Source of the DNA: Ciona savignyi
Taxonomy: Eukaryota > Chordata > Ascidiacea > Phlebobranchia > Cionidae
Length of the DNA: 64,000 bases
NCBI GenBank assembly: GCA_000149265.1
Contig: CH001039.1
Coordinates: 966,920-1,030,919 of the forward strand
Direction of reading: 5' to 3'
The notes under the pieces are model-generated. The model worked only from the letters and a program-made list of their open reading frames with translations, made no database searches and had not been told where the DNA came from. Each line of letters starts with the position of its first letter. Positions within the stretch are counted from its first letter, which is position 1. Shown here piece by piece: positions 12,497-23,437 of this stretch. Made by a program: the position numbers and the translations under genes.

Positions 12497-13275
12497 CATT
12501 TATAGAGTTTTCGCCAGTTATTCGTTTGGATATGTTGTAGCCCTTGCCAATACCTTCAAATTGATATATAGATTATATACAATATCCGCGTGGGGCTATA
12601 TGCACGAAGCGTCTGAATATTCATAACTCGTCATTTAGGGATGCTGCGTTTTTCTTATCGAGATGGACATTTATAGAGTTTTCGCCAATTATTCCTTCGA
12701 ATATGTTGTAGGTAGCCCTTAAAAATACCTTCAGCTTGATGTATAGTTTATGTATAATAACCGCGGGCGTCTATGTGCACGAAGCGTCTGAATATTCATA
12801 ACTCGTCATTAAGGGATGCATTGGAGAATGTTACAGTTTTCTTATCCAGATGGACATTTATAGAGTTTTCGCCAATTATTCCTTTGGATATGTTGTAGCC
12901 CTTATAAATACCTTCAATTTAATGTATAGTTTATATACGATAATCGCGGGAAGCTATATGCACGAAGCGTCTGAATATTCATAACCCGCTTTACATAGGG
13001 TGTGCACTGGAAGATGCTGCAGTTTTCTTATACAGATGAACATTTATACAGTTTTCGCCAATTATTTCTTTGGATATGTCGTAGCCCTTGTAAATACCCT
13101 CAATTTAATGTATATATAGTTTATATATGATACCGAGGGAGGCTATATGCACGAAGCATCTGAATATTTATAACTCGTCATCAAGGGATGCATTGAAAGA
13201 TGCTACAGTTTTCTTATCCAGATGGAAATTTATAGAGTTTTCGCCAATTATTCCTTTGGACATGTTGTAGCCTTT
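12497..13275. repeat. ~185-bp satellite array (composite copy 2)
   Basis: Same array as at 4598-5395, unit for unit, with only scattered base changes (for example CCGCGG against CCGAGG in the last unit). Confidence 0.85.
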
Positions 13276-13338
13276 ATAATTTGGCTAAACCCATTCTCAA
13301 AATCATTAAAGCGAGTTTTACTTTAGCTAACACTGTTT

Positions 13339-13660
13339 TTGAAATTTTGGGCGATGCGTACTTGTAGCGATGCAATAACTCAAACAAACACGCCACAACC
13401 ACGAGAATGCCCAACATTTCCATGCAGGCAGTGGATAGGACAAATAATACAAAATGAAAAAGGGCCCATACACTTCGCACCAAAACCAAGACGGAAAATT
13501 GATTCCGCGAAGTGTACAGTTAAACCAATTTGGGAGAAAAAGTTTAATTGCTCTTCCATAAACAAAGTAGACGAGTGTGTATTTAATGACATCATACATT
13601 TCTCAAAGGCCCAGAATGAAAACTGGAACGAATGCTGTGAATTACAATGTAGGGGAAAAG
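13339..13660 (+). pseudogene. Cys-rich coding-like exon fragment, thrombospondin-1-like, inside the composite repeat
   Basis: An open plus frame in copy 2 encodes a Cys-rich stretch including RTCSDAITQTNTPQPREC, PTFPCRQW, SAKCTVKPIW, KFNCSSINKVDECVF and WNECCELQC. The C-x(n)-ECPTFPCRQW spacing recalls the end of a thrombospondin type 1 repeat as in ADAMTS-like proteins; this is a weak motif match. In copy 1 (5442-5750) the matching sequence follows an acceptor-like TTTGACATTTCAG and is frameshifted by a small indel, so it is not conserved as a gene there. Most likely it is a captured host exon carried by the repeat. No start codon or donor was found. Confidence 0.35.
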
Positions 13661-14694
13661 TGGGTAAAATGGGCCACGTGGGTAAAATGGGCCCCCTCCA
13701 ATTTTCAATATATTTTGAAGAATAAAATTTGCTGCCAGAACCAGTGTCAGTATATCAAATTATGGAATCTCCAAACCGAAGTTTGAGCGTGAAATCACCA
13801 AACTCAATGTTTTCTGTAGTTATTTCGGTTTGAGAAGGTCTGAATCTAAATTTGCATTTTTTGTTTTCTGCTAATATATAATAGAAAAGATCAAATACTA
13901 AAATAACTTTTACTGTAGTTAAATAGAACTATATAGCCTAGACTCTAGCCTAGACCTACTTTTACTGGTAGTAATAAAACTTCTTTTTTAAAGAATTTTT
14001 TATAGAGATTTTAAGTCGTATGTTGGCACCTGTCTAATATGGGCCCCCTGTGTTCATTTGGTAACTAACGGGGCTAGACTTAGCATTAACAGTACTAAAG
14101 GGCTAGACTTAGCACTAACAGTCATATTATGTGTTTCACAATAAACTAAACGGGTTTCTAAATGCTATTAATAACATGAATTGATAGTTATACTTCCACT
14201 AAAGTAGCAAGGTGTTATTGCATTAGTATACTAGTAACTGGGTATTAAATAAAAAGTAATTGCTGTAATCCAAAGTGTTAAATTAAAAAAAAAAAAACCT
14301 ACTCATAAAAAGAAAAGTAATAACATTGTTTATATGGGAAGCGAATATTGATATTGTTATNNNNNNNNNNNNNNNNNNNNNNNNNNNNNNNNNNNNNNNN
14401 NNNNNNNNNNNNNNNNNNNNNNNNNNNNNNNNNNNNNNNNNNNNNNNNNNNNNNNNNNNNCGAAAACGGGCCGGGGCCCATTTTAGACTACACCCCTGTC
14501 TAAAATGGGCCACTAACGAAATATTTTTCTTTGTTGATAAAATATATTTTAAAAAAATTATTAGAAAGTTAACATGTTATGTGTGAAGACTTTGGTATTA
14601 GGTGACACCACATGAAAAACTTAAGTCCAGCGGGCTTTATATCAGTAAAAAATCCGATTTGCAACTAAAGGGCCCATTTTACCCACTCTTCCCC
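13652..14694. mobile_element. MITE with TA target duplication, ~25-bp inverted ends, contains a 100-N gap
   Basis: Comparison with copy 1 gives the empty site: AATG-TA-CAAAAAAC becomes AATG-TA-[element]-TA-CAAAAAAC. The left end reads GGGGAAAAGTGGGTAAAATG followed by GGCC. The right end is its near-perfect reverse complement, ending CATTTTACCCACTCTTCCCC. Internal copies of AAAATGGGCC occur in both orientations near 13683 and 14470-14506. A TA duplication fits the Tc1/mariner/pogo superfamily. The visible sequence encodes no transposase; the gap 14361-14460 hides part of the interior. Confidence 0.88.
14361..14460. other. assembly gap (100 N)
   Basis: A run of exactly 100 N, conventionally a gap of unknown true size, inside the TA-flanked MITE. 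Confidence 0.99.
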
Positions 14695-14986
14695 TACAAA
14701 AAACAAACAATTTGAAAAACAAATATTTTGTGTTAAGTGCCGCCAATGGTACCACTCCACATGTACCTCTCTGAAAAATAATAACAATAGTTCTTACTTC
14801 GTTTGTTCAATTTGTCAATAAAGGACAAACATTTCTTTTTTAAATAACATTTCTTTTCATATTGCAAAATATTTTCGTTGTTTCACATTACACAAGACCA
14901 AATAAAAAAAACAGTTATACATTGTACATTAGCAATATTACAACTACTATAAATCCCGATATGACCTAACTTTATTGTAAATAAAA

Positions 14987-15540
14987 TACTTCGCCCCGCT
15001 CATGATATACTTTGTCCCGCTCATGTTAGTGACGAAATAACTTCGTCCCGCTCACGAAATACCCCGTCCCGCTCATGTTAGTGACGAAAATACTTCGTCC
15101 CGCTTAAGAAATATCCCGTCCCGCTCATGTTAGTGACGAAAATACTTCGTCCCGCTCAAGAAATACCCCGTCCCGCTCATGTTAGTGACGAAAATACTTC
15201 GTCCCGCTTAAGAAATACCCCGTCCCTCTCATGTAAGTGACGAAAATACTTCGTCCCGCTTAAGAAATATCCCGTACCGCTCATGTTAGTGACGAAAATA
15301 CTTCGTCCCGCTTAAGAAATACCCCGTCCCTCTCATGTAAGTGACGAAAATACTTCGTCCCGCTTAAGAAATATCCCGTACCGCTCATGTTAGTGACGAA
15401 AATACTTCGTCCCGCTCATGATATACCCCGTCCCTCTCATGTTAGTGACGAAAATACTTCGTCCCGCTCAAAAAATACCCCGTCCCTCTCATGTTAGTGA
15501 CGAAAATACTTCGTCCCGCTCAAGAAATACCCCATCCCAT
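14987..15540. repeat. 52-bp minisatellite, about 10 units (composite copy 2)
   Basis: Same unit and same flanks as 6043-7070, but about half the copy number. The variant order of its last units resembles the last units of the copy 1 array, so the length change is internal. Confidence 0.9.
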
Positions 15541-16288
15541 TTATACAGTATACCGTGCCAATCGTTAAATCAGGCAAATGAAACCCGGAAGCAGATCTAT
15601 TTGATTTGTATGTGTAACTTCCCGACTAGGTGCGGGCTTCTAACACCTGTCTTTGTGAGAAGTTGCAGTATGCTTAAATGGTGTCTCTTTTTCAGAGTTT
15701 GAAATAACGCGTCATTGTCCAAAACTTAATGAATTTATTCGAAATTGACACGTGTATGATGGCGGAAAGAAAAAGTCTTGAAATGACGGTTTTTAAATTG
15801 TGACTGAACAGGAATCAAAGTACGTCATATACATCTTAACAATAACTGATAATTCCAAATCATACTAACTAAAACTTTCAAATGACCGATTACCTCACGA
15901 TAATGAGCAGGTGGTAAAAAAACGACCGTTTTATACTTCAGTGAAATAATGGGAAAAAGGGGGAATACTGTAGCGATCTTATTCGCCCGTGACATCGATA
16001 TAAATATATACAATAATGGCGACGATAAATCTTACACTGACAATTGACTGTGTGTTAACCCCCTTGGTTTTCCCATTCACGAGAATAAACATCAATAAAC
16101 TATCCTGCTAATATTTCATTCTGATTGATGATTATTTATATTTTGTGCGAAAAATAACCATATTATTTGACCTTTTATAATTTAAAAATGTCCCATTCCT
16201 GCACTAAATAGCAACGTTAATAGGCTAAAATAGCAAAAAAAGATTAAAACGAACAAACAACACTGTTCAGCAATTGTTTTTCTGACCA

Positions 16289-17690
16289 AAGTTCTTTTAC
16301 CTAAAAATATAAAACGCGGAAAAACGGAAGACGGAAGTGAAAAGTTAAATCCCTTAACAAGGGGCTACGGTCCTAAAAATTACAGAATTTGCTAATTGAA
16401 CCGTGCTCTTTCGAATGATAATTTTTGATTTGAAAAAAATGTAAAATATTAATATCGAATATGAATATTATTAATATTCACGCATTTATAGAGTTTTCGC
16501 CAGTTATTCCTTTGGATATGTTGTAGCCCTTGCCAATACCTTCAAATTGATATATAAATTATATACAATATCCGCGGGGGGGCTATATGCACGAAGCGTC
16601 TGAATATTCATAACTCGTGATTTAAGGGATGCTGCGGGTTTTCATATCCAGATGAACATTTATGGAGTTTTTGCCAAAAATCCTTTGGTATATGGTTGTA
16701 GCCCCTTATAAATACCTTTAATTTAATGTATAATTTATATAGAATAACCGCAAGAAACTATATGCACGAAGTGTCTGAATATTCATAACTCTTCATCAAT
16801 GGATGTATCGGAAGATGCTGCAGTTTTCTTATCCAGATGGATATTTATAGAGTTTTCGCCAATTATTCCTTTGGATATGTTGTAGCCCTTATAAATACCT
16901 TCAATTTAATGTAAAGTTTATATACGATAACCACGGGAAGCTATATGCACGAAGCGTCTGAATATTCATAACTCGCTTTACAGGGGGGTGCACTGGAAGA
17001 TGCTGCGGTTTTCTTATCCAGATGGACATTTATAGAGTTTTCGCCAATTATTCCTTTGGATATGTTGTAGCCCTTATAAATACCTTTAAATTGATATATA
17101 GATTATATACAATAACAGCGGAAAAGTATATGCACGAAGCGTCTGAATATTCATAACTCGTCATCAAGAGATGCATTGGAAGATGCTACGGTTTTCTTAT
17201 CCAGATGAACATTTATAAAGTTTTCGCCAATTATTCCTTTGGATATGTTGTAGCCCTTATAAATACCTTCAATTTAATGTATAGTTTATATACGATAACC
17301 GCGGGAAGCTATATGCACGAAGCGTCTGAATATTCATAACTCGCTTTACAGGGGGTGCACTGGAAGATGCTGCGGTTTTCTTATCCAGATGGACATTTAT
17401 AGAGTTTTCGCCAATTATTCCTTTGGATATGTTGTAGCCCTTTCCAATACCTTCAAATTGATTGCTGTTCGGCTTGTTCGGCGTCCTTTCTCCAAGAGTT
17501 GAATACCTGAGGTATAAAATTCAGTTAGGTTTTGTAGATGCTTTATATAAGGAATAAATAGTATATTATTGTGCCAGAAGCAGTAATATATGGACATTTG
17601 TACTGGCCGGGTTATTTAATATCAAAAGTCTATAAATCAATAATTCAATGCTGTGATTTCGTAAAATAATCAAAATTTAGAAACGGTTAG
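16289..17690. repeat. composite repeat, copy 3 (internally deleted)
   Basis: 16289-16480 matches the head of copy 1 (4401-4597). 16480-17462 is a satellite array of about six ~185-bp units. 17465-17690 matches the terminal segment 8123-8333 (shared words TTAGGTTTTGTAGATGCTTT and GGGTTATTTA). The body, minisatellite and tail are missing. Both copies 1 and 3 end at the same AGAAAC, which marks a plausible true element end. Confidence 0.7.
16480..17462. repeat. ~185-bp satellite array, about 6 units (composite copy 3)
   Basis: Same unit as in copies 1 and 2, one to two units longer and more diverged. Some units lack the CGCGGG word. Confidence 0.8.
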
Positions 17691-19323
17691 CCAGCGCAGT
17701 CTCACCATTAGAGGACGTGATTTAAGGTTGTCGGGTTACCTTAAACAATGGAATACCACCCCTTCCTACGTGGCTTGCACGCTGCGGAGAGATAGCTGCG
17801 AAGGGATTAATTTCCACATTGCACGTAGGGGGTTCGGTCTATAAGACCACCAACCCGCGCTAAGCGCACAATTTGACTTTTTTGGCTTACCACCAAAAAA
17901 ATGAATTGTGACACTCTTGGCCAGGTGAAAGGTTAACTGAATTATGCAATATTACATATATAACTTCTTTTAAACGATTTTTGCCAAAAAAGTCTCTCGT
18001 ACCACGCGTTTGACAAAGAATATACAACATTTGGAGTGATCTAATTAAAAAAAAATAAGTTTAGGTTAACATTATTCGAAAGTGAAGTTAATTAAAACAA
18101 AAATAGTTTAAAATCAAGAAATCCATCTCGACACTAACCCACCAAACTAATCGGTTGCCATTTGTGTGAGAATAAAGTATATAGTATGTTTTTCTATTTT
18201 TTCCTGGCATTTTAAGACACGTAAACGTCTCATGTCGTTTAACAGAGGCCATTCAATTATAGATGCAACGATGGTACTTTTAAACTTATAGTCCTTCTTA
18301 GATTGTAAAAATTATTTAGTTTTTTTTTACAAAGCATCAAGCCCACGCCGGATTAAATTAGAACCCATCCATCCTTAATTGTCGAAAATATTAGCGTATA
18401 AAGTAATTTTGTTAAGATAATCGCCATTTTACGTCAGGAACTATTATGGCTTCGTTTTTCATTTTATGCTGTGCACAGTCTAGTCAGAAGAACATAGGCG
18501 GATGCACGATTTTCTGTTTAAATTTCTGGATTGGCTAGTTGCAACTTATCACCGTGCCAATAATGCTATTTGGATGGGTGTGGGCTTTATCCAAGAATCA
18601 TGTAAGAGTTTTCAATTTCCTGAATATATTTACACATATAAATATACAATTTTCTGTATTATTTATTTATATTATAATAATATATATGAATGTTTAAAAT
18701 TCCGGCATATAAAGCAACATTTATGTACTGAAACCCTTGTTTACAATGCAAACTGACCTGAGTTTTCGAAACTTACTAGTACTGCGTTGGGGGCGACAGG
18801 AGGCTGCCAGTTCGCCCATCCGTTTACATCCTTCGTAACGTGTCGGACTGACAAGCAGAGGTTTGTGGTTCGAAACCAGTTGATATGTCGTCGACTGTGT
18901 ACTTGGACAGCGCACTTAGGGCGGTTAACTTAGTCAATCAAAGCATCTTTCGCCAGCCAACACATCCTTATATAGGAGATGGATGGTATATTAACATCCA
19001 TGAAGTTGCGAAGCGAAAGCAATTGTGTCCCTTGACAAGACACTTACAGATATTGCGTTAACCCAGTGAATTAAGGGGTTTTACAAAATTGAAGAAACAA
19101 ATGTAGCCTCCCACTGCGATTGTTCATCAACAGATATAAACATAATATTCTCCGATAAATCGGTTTCCCAATCACAGCACGCCAAAGGAAAGAGACAGTC
19201 GTAGAAACGTCATCGAATTCATTTGTCCCAACCTCCCAGTCCACAAATGTGGTGATTCAAAACGGAAGGGATGCAGGAAACACCAACCCGACTTTCGCTT
19301 ATAACTACAAATGACCGCAATCA
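17691..19323. other. intergenic sequence with repeat scraps
   Basis: No gene is supported. 17990-18150 is a further copy of the ACCACGCGT...ACAACATTTGGAGTGAT repeat found four times in the palindrome (near 19370-19545, 21555-21660, 21945-22090 and 24355-24490). 18780-19110 is SINE-like and listed separately. Confidence 0.45.
18780..19110 (+). repeat. SINE-like element with different head but shared core
   Basis: GGTTCGAAACC near 18868 is a canonical tRNA B box. Downstream, 19025-19095 (TTGTGTCCCTTGACAAGACA ... CAGTGAATTAAGGGGTTTTA) matches the core of SINE family A, described at 51417-51720, although the 5' part is different. This looks like two SINE families sharing a central domain. Confidence 0.5.
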
Positions 19324-19549
19324 GATTGATATTATATATACGTGTTCCACTCCTACAACAATTTTGACACAAATAATCATATTAGTTTAGTTATGTCAAA
19401 AAATTATCATATTTTAATCCATTTTTGTCTTATGTTACTTTGCTTTCGAAAAATGTTAACCATGTACTTATTTTTTTCAATTGGATCACTTCAAATGTTG
19501 TATATTCTTTGTCCAACGCGTGGTACGAGTGTCTTCTTCGGCTAAAATT

Positions 19550-19565
19550 GTGGCACGCGTGCCAC
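19550..19565. repeat. 16-bp perfect palindrome GTGGCACGCGTGCCAC
   Basis: Perfect dyad at the point where the left arm lacks the extra segment of the right arm. The right arm has the same word with one change (near 24056-24071). Confidence 0.6.
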
Positions 19566-20312
19566 AAAGGGCATTTGAAAGGTTTTTTTTATGTCACGCC
19601 GCTTGATTTGACGCGCGCAAAATCTGAGCTAAAACCATGTGGACACTTTAACTGTCTACTCTATAATATGACTAATAATAAATTATTCCCTTTTCGCTTA
19701 CTTATATTTAAATTAGGTAGTTGCATATACAAAACGTAAACACCGATGTTTGGCACACGAAGTTGCTTTCATTATGATATCGATTATCGATCATAAACTG
19801 GCACACTGCATTCAAAAGGTTGCCGATTACTGTCCCTGCAGTAATACGTGCAGGATTCCAGACAGTTATTTTGTGCCCTGTAATCATGTGTGCCCTGTGC
19901 CATATCTCCCGCATTTTTGCATTTACTAAGATAACACATAAATATCTTATCGTATATTTATAAATATTAGTAGGTTCAATGACTTTTTAGTGGTTGTGCT
20001 AACTCGCAACGTCCTATAACGTTTTTGTACCCCATAACAGCTCTATTAATCCTGACAGCACTCAAACTAAACAATCGATCCGTATAGCTGTATAAACCGA
20101 TCCTTAAATTGAAACAATATTCATTTTTTCCTATATTTTATTATTATATTGTTGATAAGAAGATACAATTTAATCAGTTGTTGTCATGTCCTGTGAATAA
20201 ATAATAGATTAAAGTTGTGATTTTCCTTTATAAAATAAAAGAGTCGATATTTTATGTTTGTAAGGTATATGGTAGTTAGATACTAACTTACGTTTATCAA
20301 AATTGGTTGGAT

Positions 20313-20843
20313 TTATTGTTCTTGCATAAGAGCTTCCATGACTTCGGCTTCCAAAGCGTCTTCTGCACAGAGAATTAAAGGTTTTGTTTAATAAGTAGTG
20401 TAAAATAATGCACTGGTTTGAGCGACGAAGTGTCTTTAAAAAAAACGAATCTTACATCACCTACAAACATCAGAGAACATTGCAATAAATACAGGCCATT
20501 GGTAGCCGGTAATATTTTTTAAACTGAAAGTGTAAGATGTTTAAAAAATGAAATTATCACTCAAACACCATACATACAAAAGAAAAAGTATCTGCATATT
20601 AAACCTACCGAGCATATCGGCTTCGCTGCTTGGTTGTTGGTTCCATCTCTTTCTGCGCCACAAGCTCCAGTCTGGGTTGTTGTGGACGTAGTCACCAGTG
20701 GGCACATGGGGTCCAAGTTTGGAGACAACTGGCAGAAGTCCGTCGACGACCTTCGCACCGACTCTTACGAGGCTACGGAGTGCGGCGTTAGATGGGGCCA
20801 GTTGGCCGCAAATGAAGACAAGAACGATGGCAAGCTTGAACAT
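20313..20843 (-). CDS. Secreted cationic antimicrobial-peptide-like precursor (copy 1)
   Basis: Two exons, 20609-20843 (235 bp) and 20313-20362 (50 bp), joined in phase 1, encode 94 aa. Residues 1-20 (MFKLAIVLVFICGQLAPSNA) are a signal peptide. The next segment, ALRSLVRVGAKVVDGLLPVV, is cationic and amphipathic and resembles, from memory, the Ciona peptide Ci-PAP-A22. A Trp-rich basic block WSLWRRKRW contains RRKR, a possible furin site. The second exon encodes an acidic tail (EDALEAEVMEALMQEQ), as in Ciona AMP precursors where an anionic pro-piece balances the cationic peptide. Expected role: hemocyte host-defence peptide released by processing (inferred). The gene is divergent from an almost identical copy at 22732-23261. 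Confidence 0.8.
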
Positions 20844-20901
20844 TCTGATGATTCTCTGATGATTTAAGAAAATATCTGTATTTACTGGTGAACAAACCTA
20901 G

Positions 20902-20909
20902 CTTATATA
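20902..20909 (-). promoter_or_regulatory. TATA box TATATAAG of peptide gene copy 1
   Basis: TATATAAG lies about 60 bases upstream of the ATG and is conserved with the other copy, together with the 5' UTR (GTTCACCAGTAAATACAGAT). Confidence 0.6.
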
Positions 20910-21659
20910 CCCATCTTAACGTATATTATCAAAACACATGCATACTGTCAAAGAATCAGATAATTTCCGTTTTTTTCATTAAATGTTTTTTTCGTTCTTA
21001 GAAGTCCATCATCCCTTCCAGAAAATCAGCTGTCTACAAAACATAATATGCAGGCAGTTAATATTAAAGTCTTTTTATAGAACTTTTATGAGTATCAAAG
21101 GAGCAAAAATCAACTAATCGAACATGACTCCTAATGTTTTTTGTTAGAACACACCTTCACATAATTAAACGTATCGACTACACTTATACGAAAACAAATT
21201 CAAATTAATTAATAAATTTATAATAATACAGAATCTTGACCATAACTAGATATATCCATAAATTGAATATATGATGTTGACCATAACTCGACCAAACAAA
21301 TTCCTCTTTCGTCCAGACACCGATAGTCGTTACAACCGATAGTTTTCGTAGCCAGTGTGGCTTAGTCTTGTGAGGTAAACCGCAGTAAAGGAGTAGGCCT
21401 AAACATTGGAATGCATTTACCGTATTTTACAAGGGCCACACATAACGAAGGTATAGTTACCTACAAACATTGCTTTGTTTGGCCGAACGGTCTCGCTGTG
21501 TTTCCATAGACTTAAGAAATATTGGTGATTTAATATATTGTGTAGTCAAGATAAAATGCTTAATTTTTTGTCTCATGTTACTTTACTTTCGAAACATGTT
21601 AACCGTGTACTTATTTTTTCGATTATATCACTCCAAATGTTATATATTCTTTATCAAAC

Positions 21660-21960
21660 ACGAAAATCACAGAAACATAGTGAACTTGTTCGTTTTTGAT
21701 GTTTGCAAGAACGAAAATGCTTGGATTTTTATTAATAGCCTGTAAGAATACCTTAGTTTTAACTGTCTGCAGATCATGTTTTGCCGACTGCTGATCTTCT
21801 GCAAGCGGCGCTAGACTACGAAGAACGAACAAAACATTTAATGAAAAACAGGAAATTATCTGATCCTTCGACAGCATGTATGTGTTTTGATGAATATAAG
21901 TCTAGGCATGTATATTACTTCCTTAATACAATTTTAGCCGAAGAAGACACTCGTACCACG
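21660..21960 (+). promoter_or_regulatory. orphan copy of the peptide-gene upstream region
   Basis: The words AACGAACAAAACATTTAATG, TTATCTGATCCTTCGACA and TATGTGTTTTGATGAATATA parallel the sequence just upstream of the peptide gene at 22560-22680, but no peptide exon follows. A second orphan copy in the same orientation is at 24085-24360. The copies may be remnants of lost gene copies. Confidence 0.5.
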
Positions 21961-22665
21961 CGTTTGACAAAGAATATACAACATTTGGAGTGATTTAATT
22001 TAAAAAAAAGTACATGGTTAACATCTTTCGAAAGTGAACTAACATAAGACAAAAATAGTTTTAAATTAAGAAATCCATTTCGACTACACAATATATTTCA
22101 TCACGAATAAATATTAAGTCTTTGGAAACACAGCAGGACCGTTCGGTCAAAGAAAAAGCAGTTTCTATAACTCCGTTTTGTGTGCCCCTTGTGAAATATG
22201 ATACACGATTTCCAAACTCCTTGGTATATCTTTACTGCGGTTTACCCCACAAGACTGAGCCACACTGGCTACGAAAAATATCGGTCGTAGCTGGACGAAA
22301 AGGGAATTGGATTGATCGCGGTATGGTCAAGATCCTGTTTATTATAAATTTATTAATTAATTATTATTTGTTTTGTATAAGTGGAGTCGATCCTTTCGAT
22401 TATATGAGTATATAGTCCAATCGAAACATTGTTGGTCGTGTTCGATTGGTTGATTATTGCAAGAACGAAAAACCTTTGATACTTATAAAAGTTTTATAGA
22501 AAGACTTAAATGTTTTAACTGCCTGCATATTATGTTTTGTAGACACCTGATTGTCTGGAAGGGATGATGGACTTCTAAGAACGAACAAAACATTTAATGA
22601 AAAAACGGAAATTATCTGATCCTCCGACAGTATGCATGTGTTTTGATAATATACGTTAAAATGTG

Positions 22666-22673
22666 TATATAAG
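22666..22673 (+). promoter_or_regulatory. TATA box TATATAAG of peptide gene copy 2
   Basis: Same context as the TATA box of copy 1, 59 bases before the start codon. Confidence 0.6.
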
Positions 22674-22731
22674 CTAGGTTTGTTCACCAGTAAATACAGA
22701 TATTTTCTTAAATCATCAGAGAATCATCAGA

Positions 22732-23261
22732 ATGTTCAAGCTTGCCATCGTTCTTGTATTCATCTGCGGCCAACTGGCCCCATCTAACGCCGCACTCCGT
22801 AGCCTCGTAAGAGTCGGTGCGAAGGTCGTCGACGGACTTCTGCCAGTTGTCTCCAAACTTGGACCCCATGTGCCCACTGGTGACTACGTCCACAACAACC
22901 CAGACTGGAGCTTGTGGCGCAGAAAGAGATGGAACCAACAACCAAGCAGCGAAGCCGATATGCTCGGTACCTTTAATATGCACATACTGTTTCTTTTGTA
23001 TGTATGATGTTGAATGATAATTTTATTTTTTCAAGCATCATACACTTTCAGATTAAAACATATTACCGGCTACCAATGGCCTGTATTTATTGCAATGTTC
23101 TCTGATGTTTGTAGGTAATGTAAGATTAGTTTTTTTTAAGACACTTCGTCGCTCAAACCAGTGCAGTATTTTACACTTCGTATTAAACAAAACCTTTAAT
23201 TCTCTGTGCAGAAGACGCTTTGGAAGCCGAAGTCATGGAAGCTCTTATGCAAGAACAATAA
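22732..23261 (+). CDS. Secreted cationic antimicrobial-peptide-like precursor (copy 2)
   Basis: Exons 22732-22966 and 23212-23261, joined in phase 1, give the same 94-aa precursor as copy 1. I see only two synonymous differences in exon 1 and none in exon 2. Domain order: signal peptide (1-20), amphipathic cationic helix (about 21-45), His/Asn/Pro linker, Trp-rich basic block WSLWRRKRW, acidic tail. A third, non-coding exon probably begins at 23383 after TTTACAG and ends at the AATAAA at 23432-23437. The donor of exon 2 would be AAACGTAAGTTAG just after the stop codon. The intron-phase layout matches copy 1 exactly. Identical coding sequence inside diverged flanks points to recent duplication, gene conversion or purifying selection. 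Confidence 0.82.
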
Positions 23262-23431
23262 ATCCAACCAATTTTGATAAACGTAAGTTAGAATCCAACT
23301 ACCATATAACTTACAAACATAAAATATCGACCCTTTTCTTTTATAGAGGAAAATCACAATTTTAAACTATTGTTTATTTACAGGACATGACAACAACTGA
23401 TCAAATTGTATCTTCTTATCAACAATATAAT

Positions 23432-23437
23432 AATAAA
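23432..23437 (+). terminator. poly(A) signal AATAAA, peptide gene copy 2
   Basis: AATAAA lies about 50 bases into the presumed 3' UTR exon. The matching sequence in the left arm (near 20137) preserves it on the minus strand. Confidence 0.5.

Larger units (their letters stand above)
12466..16288. repeat. composite repeat, copy 2
   Basis: Nearly identical to 4567-7790 in the same orientation. The length difference is explained by a 1043-bp MITE (13652-14694) present only here and about nine fewer 52-bp units. The left end joins the BEL/Pao fossil directly. The right end (about 16288) switches straight to the head sequence of copy 3 (ACCAAAGTTCTTTTACCTA), which also heads copy 1 near 4401. Very high identity suggests recent duplication or a misplaced second haplotype in the assembly. 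Confidence 0.8.

Noticed and set aside
14283-14586. Open frames running through the N gap
   Set aside because: They exist only because N codons are read as open; they lie inside a non-coding MITE.
20634-20867. 77-codon plus frame (and 22708-22983 minus) over the peptide genes
   Set aside because: It is the antisense of the peptide exon. The sense frame has signal peptide, splice sites and conserved exon 2.
21781-21993. 70-codon frame MPTADLLQAALDYEERTKHL near the palindrome centre
   Set aside because: It lies in an orphan copy of the peptide-gene upstream repeat; the second copy (24.2 kb) does not keep the frame.
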